This document shows positions 36,498-44,764 of a stretch of DNA of 50,099 bases, in pieces (the first letter of the stretch is position 1; the number at the start of each line of letters is the position of its first letter). Location of the stretch: positions 1 through 50,099 of the forward strand of contig CAIUCV010000008.1 of NCBI GenBank assembly GCA_903897805.1. Reading direction: 5' to 3'. Under the pieces are notes generated by a model, which saw only the letters and a list, made by a program, of their open reading frames with translations, searched no databases and was not told where the DNA came from. This DNA is from Candidatus Yanofskyibacteriota bacterium. GTDB lineage: Bacteria > Patescibacteriota > Minisyncoccia > 2-02-FULL-40-12 > IGHO2-01-FULL-4-A. Position numbers and translations under genes: made by a program.

Positions 36498-38051
36498 TTA
36501 TTTTTTAACACCAATGTTTTCCACTATATTGCCGTCTTGGACGCCGGAAATAACTTCCACGCTGCCGTCTTTTGCGCGAATACCTATGGTAATCAGGGTC
36601 TGCTTAGGGGCACCATTTATTATCTTATTAACGAACGTACCCTGATCATTTTCCAGAATTGCCACCTGTGGCAGGATTATGACATTAGATTTTTGCTGGG
36701 TTAGGATATCTAAATTAGTAGTCAGACCGTCCTTCAACCGCTGATCCGGTTTATCAAAGACAACCGTAACTTTATAATCAACCACGCCATCAATAATCTG
36801 TTTTCCGGGATCAACTTTGCTTACTTTTCCAGTAAACGTTTCTCCAGAGAACGCATCAATAGTGATTTCCACAGGATTATTAACAGCAATTTTACCGATA
36901 TCGGTTTCCGGAACATTTGAATCAACTTCAAAATGGGAATCGTTTAGGACTGAAGCGGCAATGACTCCGGCGGTAACTGTCTCTCCCTGTTTAAAATTCA
37001 CTGCAGTCACAATACCCGTCACCGGAGAAAAGATCATGTTTTGTGCTATCTGTGCACTAATAACTGCTAAATTTGCTTTTGCCTGGTCAAGTTGTGATTG
37101 AGCAATGGCCAGGTCAAAGGATGTCGGTGGCGCCTTTTTTAAATCAAGTGAAGCTTGGGCATTATTGACGTTATTTTCGGCAGTGATCAACATCTGTTGC
37201 TGAGTTGAAATAGCTGAAATCTGGTTGAGAACGTTCGAATTGGCATTGTTGGCCGAAAGTTTGTCGGCGTCGATAGCGTTAGCAAGACTAATGGCGCTCA
37301 AAAGAGAATCCAAAGTGTTTTTTGTGGCTATCAGGGCGTCTTTGGTTTGGGACAAAGCCGCGTCAGCATCTATGCTTTGCAATCCGGCGTCCAGTTTACC
37401 TTTCAATCCACTATTTAGTTCCAGGAACGCCCAAGAATCAACCAGTCCCATGCCGGGTTTATCGTAGATATCAAAAAGGGCAACTTCTTTTTTATCGGAA
37501 ATGTCAGACGCTTGGAATGCGTAAATCTGACTTCGGTATTTTGTTTGGAGGAGATCGGAGACCGTTGCCAGCGCGTTAATGGCGACGTTCAAAGCAGTTT
37601 TGGCAGTGTCGATGGAGATTTTTGTTTTTGCCGTCTCCAGAGTTGCTTTGGCATTATCTAAACTAGTTTGGAGAACATTGACGTCTTCTGGGCGGGCGCC
37701 GTCCTTAACCTGATCCAGCTTTGCCTGCGCTTCGTCAATCTGGGCCTGTTGTAACTGTCTCTGGCCTTCCAATTCTGCCGTATCAAGGGACATAAGAATC
37801 TGCCCAGAACCGATGCGAGAACCAGTAACCACATTGACTCTGGCCAAACGTCCTGAACGCTGGAACGCCAAATCAACATTTTCTGATGACGTCACATTAC
37901 CGGTCACACTGATCTCTTCTCTGATATCGCCCCGGTGAGCCGTTATTGTGACCAGTTGAGTTGGTTTTTTAGCTACAACTATAATAACAACTATCGCAAT
38001 GGCCACCCCGACTAATAAACTGATTCCTAATTTTGTTTTAAAAAATGTCAT
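36498..38051 (-). CDS. HlyD/MacA-like membrane fusion protein, second copy
   Basis: VTGNVTSSENVDLAFQRSGRLARVNVVTGSRIGSGQILMSLDTAELEGQ; coiled coil; FSPVTGIVTAVNFKQGETV. Confidence 0.9.
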   Translation of the reverse strand: MTFFKTKLGISLLVGVAIAIVVIIVVAKKPTQLVTITAHRGDIREEISVTGNVTSSENVDLAFQRSGRLARVNVVTGSRIGSGQILMSLDTAELEGQRQLQQAQIDEAQAKLDQVKDGARPEDVNVLQTSLDNAKATLETAKTKISIDTAKTALNVAINALATVSDLLQTKYRSQIYAFQASDISDKKEVALFDIYDKPGMGLVDSWAFLELNSGLKGKLDAGLQSIDADAALSQTKDALIATKNTLDSLLSAISLANAIDADKLSANNANSNVLNQISAISTQQQMLITAENNVNNAQASLDLKKAPPTSFDLAIAQSQLDQAKANLAVISAQIAQNMIFSPVTGIVTAVNFKQGETVTAGVIAASVLNDSHFEVDSNVPETDIGKIAVNNPVEITIDAFSGETFTGKVSKVDPGKQIIDGVVDYKVTVVFDKPDQRLKDGLTTNLDILTQQKSNVIILPQVAILENDQGTFVNKIINGAPKQTLITIGIRAKDGSVEVISGVQDGNIVENIGVKK

Positions 38052-38097
38052 ATTTATTTTTTATTATTAATTTTTTTCGTAGGCTTGAATCGTGTGT

Positions 38098-38538
38098 TTA
38101 GCATTTTTTATTTATAATATTATCGGCAATTTTCTTATTGAGGGCAGCATATTGAGTTAGCTCCTTATCAGTAAGCACATTGAAGAGCTCTGTCATTTTC
38201 TGCAATCCTTGCTCTTCGAATTCTTTAAATTGTTTTTTGGCTTTTTCGGATAATGACAAGTCAATGACTCGTCGATCATCGGGGTTACCTCTACGAACCA
38301 AATACCCGTTATCAACCAGACCATCAGTTAATTGTGTTACTGCGCTGCTAGTAATATGGAGCGCTTCGGCAATGGCTTTTATGTTCGCGAGGCTATTTTT
38401 AGCCACAAAACGCAATACAAAGCCTTGAGATGGAGTAATAGCTATCTCCTTTTTAGCGGTATAGCCCACTATCAACTTGTGCCCCATGGCATGTATATTT
38501 TGCAAAAGACCTTCAATTACCTTTTTGCGATTTATCAT
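38098..38538 (-). CDS. MarR-family transcriptional regulator
   Basis: NIKAIAEALHITSSAVTQLTDGLVDNGYLVRRGNPDDRRVIDLSLSEK. Confidence 0.92.
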   Translation of the reverse strand: MINRKKVIEGLLQNIHAMGHKLIVGYTAKKEIAITPSQGFVLRFVAKNSLANIKAIAEALHITSSAVTQLTDGLVDNGYLVRRGNPDDRRVIDLSLSEKAKKQFKEFEEQGLQKMTELFNVLTDKELTQYAALNKKIADNIINKKC

Positions 38539-38758
38539 AGATAATAGTTCAGTTTATTAAGATACTTAACATATTAGCACCTTACATATTCACAGTCAAT
38601 GGCCAGACAAAAAATCACCTATGGGTGGGTTTTTGTTCTTGAATACGGCGCTCAGCCGGTATGCATTAGGCGGAATAGCAAGTCGGGTGAGCATGAAGGG
38701 TCTAGGACTAGAACCGCAAAAAACGGCTATCCGTCTAGGTCCTCGATACTTCCGACCT

Positions 38759-38832
38759 TGGCTGCCGGGCTTGGATTCGGACCAAGATGCCATGGTTCAG
38801 AGCCATGTATCCTACCATTAGATGACCCGGCA
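38759..38832 (-). tRNA. tRNA-Gln (CTG anticodon), CCA encoded
   Basis: TGCCGGG...CTCTGAA...TTGGTCCGAATCCAA..CCCGGCA GCCA cloverleaf. Confidence 0.9.
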
Positions 38833-38902
38833 ATTGTATGAAATTTTACAACAAAAAAGGCGTTTTTACAACGTCTCGTATTTTTCTTCTACTTTCTATT
38901 TT

Positions 38903-39808
38903 CTAAATTCTCAAGTGTTTCCTTATCGCAATAAAACTGGAGATCACGCCCAAGAAAATCCCCAAGACAATAATTAACAAAAATACTTGGGCAATGCCGT
39001 GCACAAAATAGCTGAATAGATTAATCTCCGGCGCGAAAGACGAAATTTTGCCGGAAGCGAAATACGAGATCGGATAGAATACCCCCAGAGCTACCGCCGC
39101 AGCGAATAACCCGTAAAATCCGCCTTCTACAAGATACGGGCCGCGGATGTGCCAATTTGAAGCGCCGACCAAACGCATTATCTCAATCTCCTGCTTCTGA
39201 TTGAAAATCGTCAGACGGACGGTATTAAAAGTTACAAGCACGGCGATGATGGCCAAAACAAAAGTTGCCGCTAAACCCCAATCCCTGATGCCATTGGAGA
39301 TATTCTGAATCCGTCCTATAACGCTCGCGTTCTCGTAAAAATCAATTTTATCAATTACGCTTCTGAATTTGTCGTTCTCCAGAAACTGGGCTATTGAAGC
39401 ATATTGAGAAGGGTCCTTGGCCTTAATATTGAGTGATGCCGCTAACGGATTGGTATCAAGCTGGCTTAATGAGTCCTGAATTAACTGGTCTTGGGCATGA
39501 CTCGCTTTAAAATCCGCCAGCGCCTGGTCGCGGGAAGTATACGTTATATTAGAAATATCTGGCAGAGATTCAAGGTCCGATTTTACCTGAAATATCTGTT
39601 CCTCGGTGGCATCGGCGGTAAAATAAGCGCTAACATCAATTTTGCCCTGAATTGAAGCCACGACCTGGGAGGTCAGAAATTGAAGCGACAAAAGACCGAG
39701 GAATAAAATAAGGGTCAGCGCCATTATGCCCGTTGCCCCAAAACTAAGATAGCCGTTTCTTCGGAAATTGGTCCAAGCGCTCCTGATTATTTTTTTGAAA
39801 TTCGTCAT
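38903..39808 (-). CDS. ftsX: Cell division protein FtsX
   Basis: RRNGYLSFGATGIMALTL; VRLTIFNQKQEIEIMRLVGASNWHIRGPYLVEGGFYG; adjacent to ftsE. Confidence 0.92.
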   Translation of the reverse strand: MTNFKKIIRSAWTNFRRNGYLSFGATGIMALTLILFLGLLSLQFLTSQVVASIQGKIDVSAYFTADATEEQIFQVKSDLESLPDISNITYTSRDQALADFKASHAQDQLIQDSLSQLDTNPLAASLNIKAKDPSQYASIAQFLENDKFRSVIDKIDFYENASVIGRIQNISNGIRDWGLAATFVLAIIAVLVTFNTVRLTIFNQKQEIEIMRLVGASNWHIRGPYLVEGGFYGLFAAAVALGVFYPISYFASGKISSFAPEINLFSYFVHGIAQVFLLIIVLGIFLGVISSFIAIRKHLRI

Positions 39809-39851
39809 TCGCTCAAACTTGTTTAGGATTTAGATATTAGGATTTATGATT

Positions 39852-40535
39852 TTATATTACGTATCTACCGTGGTGGGTTTGGTCCCTGACAATTTTCCCC
39901 TTATCCATACTTATAACCCGCCTACCTATGGTATTTACCAAATTAGAATCGTGAGAAGCCAAAACCACCGTTGTTCCCAGCTCATTTATCTTCAGCAGTA
40001 ATTTTAGCACATCATAACTATTTACCAAATCAAGATTTCCCGTCGGCTCATCGGCAAGTAATATCGTAGGGCGGTGAATCATCGCCCGGGCAATTGCCAA
40101 GCGCTGCTTCTCGCCGCCGGACAGTTGTTCGGGAAAATTGTCCACTTTATCCGCTAATCCCACGACAGCCAGAATTTGAGGGACGTTTTTTTCTATTTCT
40201 TCCGGGTCGGTGTCCGATACCTCCATCGCAAAGGCAACGTTTTCAAAAGCGGTTTTCTTTTCCAAAAGCTTAAAGTCCTGATATACGGTGCCGATCTTTC
40301 GCCTCAAATACGGAACATCCTTATCTTTAATGTCGGCAAGATCAACTCCCTCAACCAACACCTCGCCTGATGTCGGCCGTTCTTCTCTGGTCAATAATTT
40401 TAGCAGGGTGGATTTGCCGGCGCCCGACAGGCCAACGAGCGAGACAAACTCGCCCGGCTTGATCTCCAAGTTTATATTATCCAAAACGACATTGTGCGGT
40501 TCGTATATTTTTTTTACGCTTTGAAATTTTATCAT
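39852..40535 (-). CDS. ftsE: Cell division ATP-binding protein FtsE
   Basis: [46 protein letters not shown]. Confidence 0.93.
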   Translation of the reverse strand: MIKFQSVKKIYEPHNVVLDNINLEIKPGEFVSLVGLSGAGKSTLLKLLTREERPTSGEVLVEGVDLADIKDKDVPYLRRKIGTVYQDFKLLEKKTAFENVAFAMEVSDTDPEEIEKNVPQILAVVGLADKVDNFPEQLSGGEKQRLAIARAMIHRPTILLADEPTGNLDLVNSYDVLKLLLKINELGTTVVLASHDSNLVNTIGRRVISMDKGKIVRDQTHHGRYVI

Positions 40536-40539
40536 TCGC

Positions 40540-41424
40540 CTATTTTTTTATTTCCGAAACTTCCGCTTTTATAAATTCCTCCAATTCGCCGTCTAAAACC
40601 CCATCCGGCTGATTAGATTCCACGCCAGTCCGGTGGTCTTTAACTTGCTTATACGGATTCAGGACATAAGAGCGTATTTGGCTCCCCCATTCTATTGCGG
40701 TTTCTCCCGTGGTTTTCAACTCGGAAATTTCTTTGATTTTGGCTTCTTCCATCATTTTCGCGAGACGCGAGCGTAATACCCGCATTGCTTTTTCTTTGTT
40801 TTGCGCCTGTGAGCGTTCTGATTGTACTGTAGCTACAGTGTTTGTAGGAATGTGCGTAACGCGTACGGCGGTTTCCAGTTTATTGACGTTCTGCCCGCCG
40901 GGCCCGGAAGAACGGAAGGTATCAATCCGCAAATCCTTTGGGTTTATCTCTAATTTAACGTCCTCGATTTCCGGCAAAACGTCCACCAGCGCAAAGGATG
41001 TGTGCCTCAATGCCTTGGCGGAAAAAGGCGAAATTCTGACAAGACGATGAACCCCCGATTCCCCGCGCAGATTGTCAAAAGCATACGAACCGGATATTTC
41101 AGTGACTGCACTCTTTGTGCCGCCCTGCTCGCCGAACGTCTGGTCAAGCAAGCTAAAGCCAAATCCTTTTCTCCCGCAATATTTCTGGTACATCCGCAAA
41201 AGCATTGACGCCCAGTCCTGGGCATCAACTCCGCCGGCACCCGAATAAATATAAAGCAGGGCGTTGCTCTTGGCATATTTGCCGCCAGCTGCGCTCAATG
41301 AGCCGTCTTTTAATTCTTTGATCTTTCTGATAATTTTTTGCGCCCCTTCTTTGTCTCTCCAAAAATCCGGTTTTAAGGTTTCCTGTTCCAAATCTTTTAT
41401 CTTTTTGTCTGTTTCTTCATTCAT
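40540..41424 (-). CDS. prfB: Peptide chain release factor 2, short N-terminal domain
   Basis: SGAGGVDAQDWASMLLRMY, SPF motif in VRISPFSAKALRHTSF, GGQNVNK. Confidence 0.92.
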   Translation of the reverse strand: MNEETDKKIKDLEQETLKPDFWRDKEGAQKIIRKIKELKDGSLSAAGGKYAKSNALLYIYSGAGGVDAQDWASMLLRMYQKYCGRKGFGFSLLDQTFGEQGGTKSAVTEISGSYAFDNLRGESGVHRLVRISPFSAKALRHTSFALVDVLPEIEDVKLEINPKDLRIDTFRSSGPGGQNVNKLETAVRVTHIPTNTVATVQSERSQAQNKEKAMRVLRSRLAKMMEEAKIKEISELKTTGETAIEWGSQIRSYVLNPYKQVKDHRTGVESNQPDGVLDGELEEFIKAEVSEIKK

Positions 41425-41473
41425 AATTTCTCAGATATTTCCGCGAGGTCTTATATAAAAATATCACACTCAG

Positions 41474-41501
41474 ATAAAAAAACAAGGCGGATTTCTCCGC
41501 C
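41474..41501 (-). terminator. Terminator of 41520-42134
   Basis: minus strand GGCGGA GAAA TCCGCC TTGTTTTTTT. Confidence 0.85.
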
Positions 41502-41519
41502 AGAGTTTTGGGGCAAAAA

Positions 41520-42134
41520 TTACTTAAAATTCCAATAGGGACCGACGGATACAAAAATATCATATCCGGTAAGACGGCCCATGCCGAGTTGAGTGAACCT
41601 TACCACCCAAAGCCCCGTTTCGGTTTTAAGGCCAAATTTTCGGTTCTTAGAAACTGGGGTAAATACTTGGCAATTGAAAAGCGTGCCAGCGCCATGATTC
41701 ATTGAAATCTGGTCTCTGAAATTAAATATAACTTCTGGAATGATAATATCCCTATAATTGAACCCGACGCCCAAACTTGGATAAATTGCCGTTTTGCTCC
41801 ACTGGCTAGTTGAGTAATGGGTAAAATATCCCCCAACCTCGGCGAAGAAGGAACTCCTATGGTACACGCGGGCGAGAATCAATTCATGAATCCGGTAGCC
41901 ATCGCCGGTCTGAATTTTCTTGTAGGGAAAAAGGTTGACCCTATTTGAGATAACGAGGTTAATCGGCAGACGAACTACCAGCTCTGTCGCTACCTGCGGA
42001 TAAATGGAGGAAATAGTTCCTGCATTTTGCAATCCGACGATTCCCGAAGAAACTGAAATGTGCGACTCTTGGGCAAAACAATAAAAAGATAGGCACAAAA
42101 ACAAGCCAATCGCCACGATAATCCGCTTATCCAT
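41520..42134 (-). CDS. Exported hypothetical protein with outer-membrane beta-barrel-like character
   Basis: Signal peptide MDKRIIVAIGLFLCLSFYCFAQ; alternating amphipathic strands, C-terminal VSVGPYWNFK; SD AAGGAGG; own terminator. Confidence 0.5.
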   Translation of the reverse strand: MDKRIIVAIGLFLCLSFYCFAQESHISVSSGIVGLQNAGTISSIYPQVATELVVRLPINLVISNRVNLFPYKKIQTGDGYRIHELILARVYHRSSFFAEVGGYFTHYSTSQWSKTAIYPSLGVGFNYRDIIIPEVIFNFRDQISMNHGAGTLFNCQVFTPVSKNRKFGLKTETGLWVVRFTQLGMGRLTGYDIFVSVGPYWNFK

Positions 42135-42193
42135 CGCTAGCCTCCTTGTTAAAGTTCGTTAAGACAGGGCGCTGAAATAATAACCTAAAACCA

Positions 42194-42234
42194 CAAAAAG
42201 GTAAATACCCCTGCGGGGGGGTGTTTACCTTTTA
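42194..42234 (-). terminator. Terminator downstream of tRNA-Thr
   Basis: AAAAGGTAAATACCCC TGCG GGGGGGTGTTTACCTTTT. Confidence 0.88.
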
Positions 42235-42243
42235 CAAATTCGG

Positions 42244-42315
42244 AGCCGGAGGTCGGACTTGAACCGACAACCTATCGCTTACGAAGCGATTGCTCTGCCA
42301 TTGAGCTACTCCGGC
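42244..42315 (-). tRNA. tRNA-Thr (CGT anticodon)
   Basis: GCCGGAG TAGCTCAATGGCAGAGCA ATCGC TTCGTAA GCGAT ... GTCGG TTCAAGT CCGAC CTCCGGC. Confidence 0.9.
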
Positions 42316-42321
42316 AAAATG

Positions 42322-42636
42322 TCATTTCAATAAAACCAATGCCCCAAAGACAGCCATCATAATAATGAAAAGAAATATGGTGGTACAAATCAACAGGACA
42401 ATCCCGTCTCTTTTAAAACCGTTGAAATATAAATGCCCGGGTCGGCCCAAAACCAGTAATCCGATTATCGTGGCTGAAATTACAAACAATAACAAGATGG
42501 CGGCTGATCCCAAAAAATTATTGGCCGAACCGAAAAATTTCTGGGCATTAGTCATCAGTAAAACAACTGCGGCAATATACGCCGAAGCACCCAGCGAATT
42601 TAATAAGGCCAAAAGCAATAATTTTGAATTTTTCAT
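42322..42636 (-). CDS. Hypothetical 3-TM protein
   Basis: ORF with hydrophobic segments. Confidence 0.5.
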   Translation of the reverse strand: MKNSKLLLLALLNSLGASAYIAAVVLLMTNAQKFFGSANNFLGSAAILLLFVISATIIGLLVLGRPGHLYFNGFKRDGIVLLICTTIFLFIIMMAVFGALVLLK

Positions 42637-42708
42637 AGATTGCGTTTATGACCTCTGAAAAAGAATAATCCCCGCCCTCTCGGTCATAGAATGACGCGGG
42701 GATATTTA

Positions 42709-43152
42709 CTAATCCAGTACTTCCATTTCGTCGACTGTAATTAGATAACGTCCGATCCCCATGTGGCCATAAAGCTGGCCGGTCTTACTGTGCATAACGC
42801 CCCTCACCTTAATTCTTGCTCCTTGCGGACGGGCAAAAATTGAGGGGTTTAGGTTCTTAGTGTTTTCCGCTCCCTGCGGACTGAATTCCAGGACTATTTT
42901 ATTGTCCAGTAGAGATTTTTCAAAAGCTGTTTTGTACATTCCCGCATACTCCACCTTCTTGCCGTCATACTTCTCCTGGTCTTTCTCCAGTTCCTCCAAC
43001 GTTACCGCAAGGTATTCGGAAGGGCGGGGGCTGGTTGATTGACTGCTATTTCCCGAAAGATTTTTTTGATGTTGCATAGTTTTAAAATATATTACTAATC
43101 CAATACCCAAAATGATAATTAAAGATAATGCCGCCGTCAAATATTTTTTCAT
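42709..43152 (-). CDS. Exported hypothetical OB-fold-like protein
   Basis: N-terminal TM; KYDGKKVEYAGMYKTAFEKS...RIKVRGVMHSKTGQLYGHMG. Confidence 0.55.
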   Translation of the reverse strand: MKKYLTAALSLIIILGIGLVIYFKTMQHQKNLSGNSSQSTSPRPSEYLAVTLEELEKDQEKYDGKKVEYAGMYKTAFEKSLLDNKIVLEFSPQGAENTKNLNPSIFARPQGARIKVRGVMHSKTGQLYGHMGIGRYLITVDEMEVLD

Positions 43153-43231
43153 AAAAGAAGTTCAGTAGAACATACCCTGCTGCGCAGGACTGCTTGGCCC
43201 CGAAAAAATTTTGCTCAATTATTAAAATTTG

Positions 43232-43302
43232 AGCGGGATACGAGAATCGAACTCGCGTCTCTTGCTTGGGAAGCAAGCGTACTGCCGCTGTACTAATCCC
43301 GC
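43232..43302 (-). tRNA. tRNA-Gly (CCC anticodon)
   Basis: GCGGGAT TAGTACAGCGGCAGTAC GCTTGC TTCCCAA GCAAG ... GCGAG TTCGATT CTCGT ATCCCGC. Confidence 0.9.
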
Positions 43303-43310
43303 AAAATTTT

Positions 43311-43352
43311 CGGGGTAAAGAAGCTGATGTACTACCATTGTACTACGCCCGT
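43311..43352 (-). pseudogene. 5' half of a tRNA-Gly-like gene (relic)
   Basis: minus strand CGGGCGTAGTACAATGGTAGTACATCAGCTTC then TTTACCCCG; D-arm GTAC AATGGTA GTAC, no anticodon 3' stem or T-arm. Confidence 0.55.
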
Positions 43353-43353
43353 G

Positions 43354-43734
43354 CTATTTACTATTTAATAAATAGCTTAACCATTTCTGCCAATTTGGCA
43401 ATATCGTAGGCAATTTTGTTGTATCGTTGGGTTTCGCCGGGCTTTGGGCGTGCTGATTTTTGTAAACAAAGACGACGCTCTCCCCCGGTTTTTTGTAATT
43501 AAGCTTCAGTCGCGCTTCCCGTTCAAGATAAGCAGCGCTTTTAAAATAGTCGCCGAGTTTTTGTAATTCCGAAAGGCCTTGTTCGGCCTCTGCGATTTTC
43601 TGGTTCAGATTATTCACTTCTTGACTAACCGTTTCCAGTGAGGGCTTGAGCTTGATGATTAACAGCAAAAAAAATCCGATTATAACCACGGCTAAAAAAG
43701 TAAACCATCTGGATTGTAAAATACTCCTTAACAT
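43354..43734 (-). CDS. FtsB/DivIC-like septum formation initiator
   Basis: N-terminal TM, coiled coil VNNLNQKIAEAEQGLSEL, YLEREARLKLNYKKPGESVVFVYK. Confidence 0.75.
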   Translation of the reverse strand: MLRSILQSRWFTFLAVVIIGFFLLLIIKLKPSLETVSQEVNNLNQKIAEAEQGLSELQKLGDYFKSAAYLEREARLKLNYKKPGESVVFVYKNQHAQSPAKPNDTTKLPTILPNWQKWLSYLLNSK

Positions 43735-44222
43735 TACAAGGAAACATTGCCGGTTTGCCTGATCCTATTTATTACCTCCACCACCTCGGCCGGGCCCGGT
43801 ATTTTTTCAAACACTAACTCATTCTCGGAGGCGGTCCTAATTTTTATGTCCCCATAATTGTAAAGCGACGCGACCATCCCCTCCTTCGTATAAGAAATCT
43901 CTAAGATGTCTCTATACAAGAGCTCGGTGACGGTCTTGGAGAAGAATCCGCGCTGTTCATTTTCCACGACTCTCTGGTCGGTAATTATCAGAGCGTCCAT
44001 CCGCCAAATGAAAAATCTATACAGGACAATCAGCAAAACCAGCAGAACCGCGAAAGCCAAAACCAGTGGCCAGTACCCGAAGAAATCAAAATGCGCCAGA
44101 TATCTTACCAAAACCAGAGCTATAATTATCAGCGGCCAGGTGAAAAACACCGGTAACAAAAACATTACGTGCTTGCGCACAACCTTTACTAAATTCTCGT
44201 TTTGCCTTAAAATTATCGGCAT
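43734..44222 (-). CDS. PH (bPH2)-domain membrane protein
   Basis: Two TM segments, MDALIITDQRVVENEQRGFFSKTVTELLYRDILEI. Confidence 0.75.
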   Translation of the reverse strand: MPIILRQNENLVKVVRKHVMFLLPVFFTWPLIIIALVLVRYLAHFDFFGYWPLVLAFAVLLVLLIVLYRFFIWRMDALIITDQRVVENEQRGFFSKTVTELLYRDILEISYTKEGMVASLYNYGDIKIRTASENELVFEKIPGPAEVVEVINRIRQTGNVSL

Positions 44223-44442
44223 AAGGTTTTAATCAATAAAAATATGTTTTCTAAACGGGCAATAAAATACATTTCCATAACCGTGGCTCTTCTTACCATT
44301 ATTTCAATGCTTGCTTTCCTCGTCATCCCTCTCCTCCGGCTTTAAGCTTATTATAGCACGTTTTCTTAAACCGTTGACAAGGGAGCGGGAGGGATTTATG
44401 CTTATAATTGCTCGTTAACAAGGGGCAAGGGAGGGATAATTT

Positions 44443-44724
44443 ATGATGCGGGAATTGACAACGGAGCAAGAACTCCGATTGAGAAAAGAAAAGTTTGACC
44501 AACTGAAGCCGGGTACTTTGTTTAACATCTCTACCGCCTCAGTATTAGGGGTAAAACCTAAAATAAGGGTGAGATATTTTGTTGCTATCTCGGTTTATAA
44601 CGATTATTGCAAGGCAATCGAATTACATAAGACGAACAGATCAAAGTTGATAAAACGCCAAGTCTGCAGCAAAGGAACATGTCTGCGTTATTGGGAAATG
44701 AATTGCTTCAATATTTGTTCTTAG
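44443..44724 (+). CDS. Small hypothetical protein (93 aa)
   Basis: SD GGGAGGG; downstream terminator at 44733. Confidence 0.6.
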   Translation: MMRELTTEQELRLRKEKFDQLKPGTLFNISTASVLGVKPKIRVRYFVAISVYNDYCKAIELHKTNRSKLIKRQVCSKGTCLRYWEMNCFNICS

Positions 44725-44732
44725 TTTTCTTT

Positions 44733-44751
44733 AGGGCTTAGGCCCTTTTTT
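44733..44751 (+). terminator. Terminator
   Basis: AGGGC TTA GGCCCT TTTTT. Confidence 0.8.
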
Positions 44752-44764
44752 GTTTTTTCAAGCA

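Noticed and set aside
38599-38841. ORFs 80 aa and 66 aa on plus strand (SRTRTAKNGYPSRSS..., GLEPQKTAIRLG...)
   Set aside because: Overlap tRNA-Gln and adjacent structured RNA; this peptide style is typical of spurious ORFs over tRNA genes.
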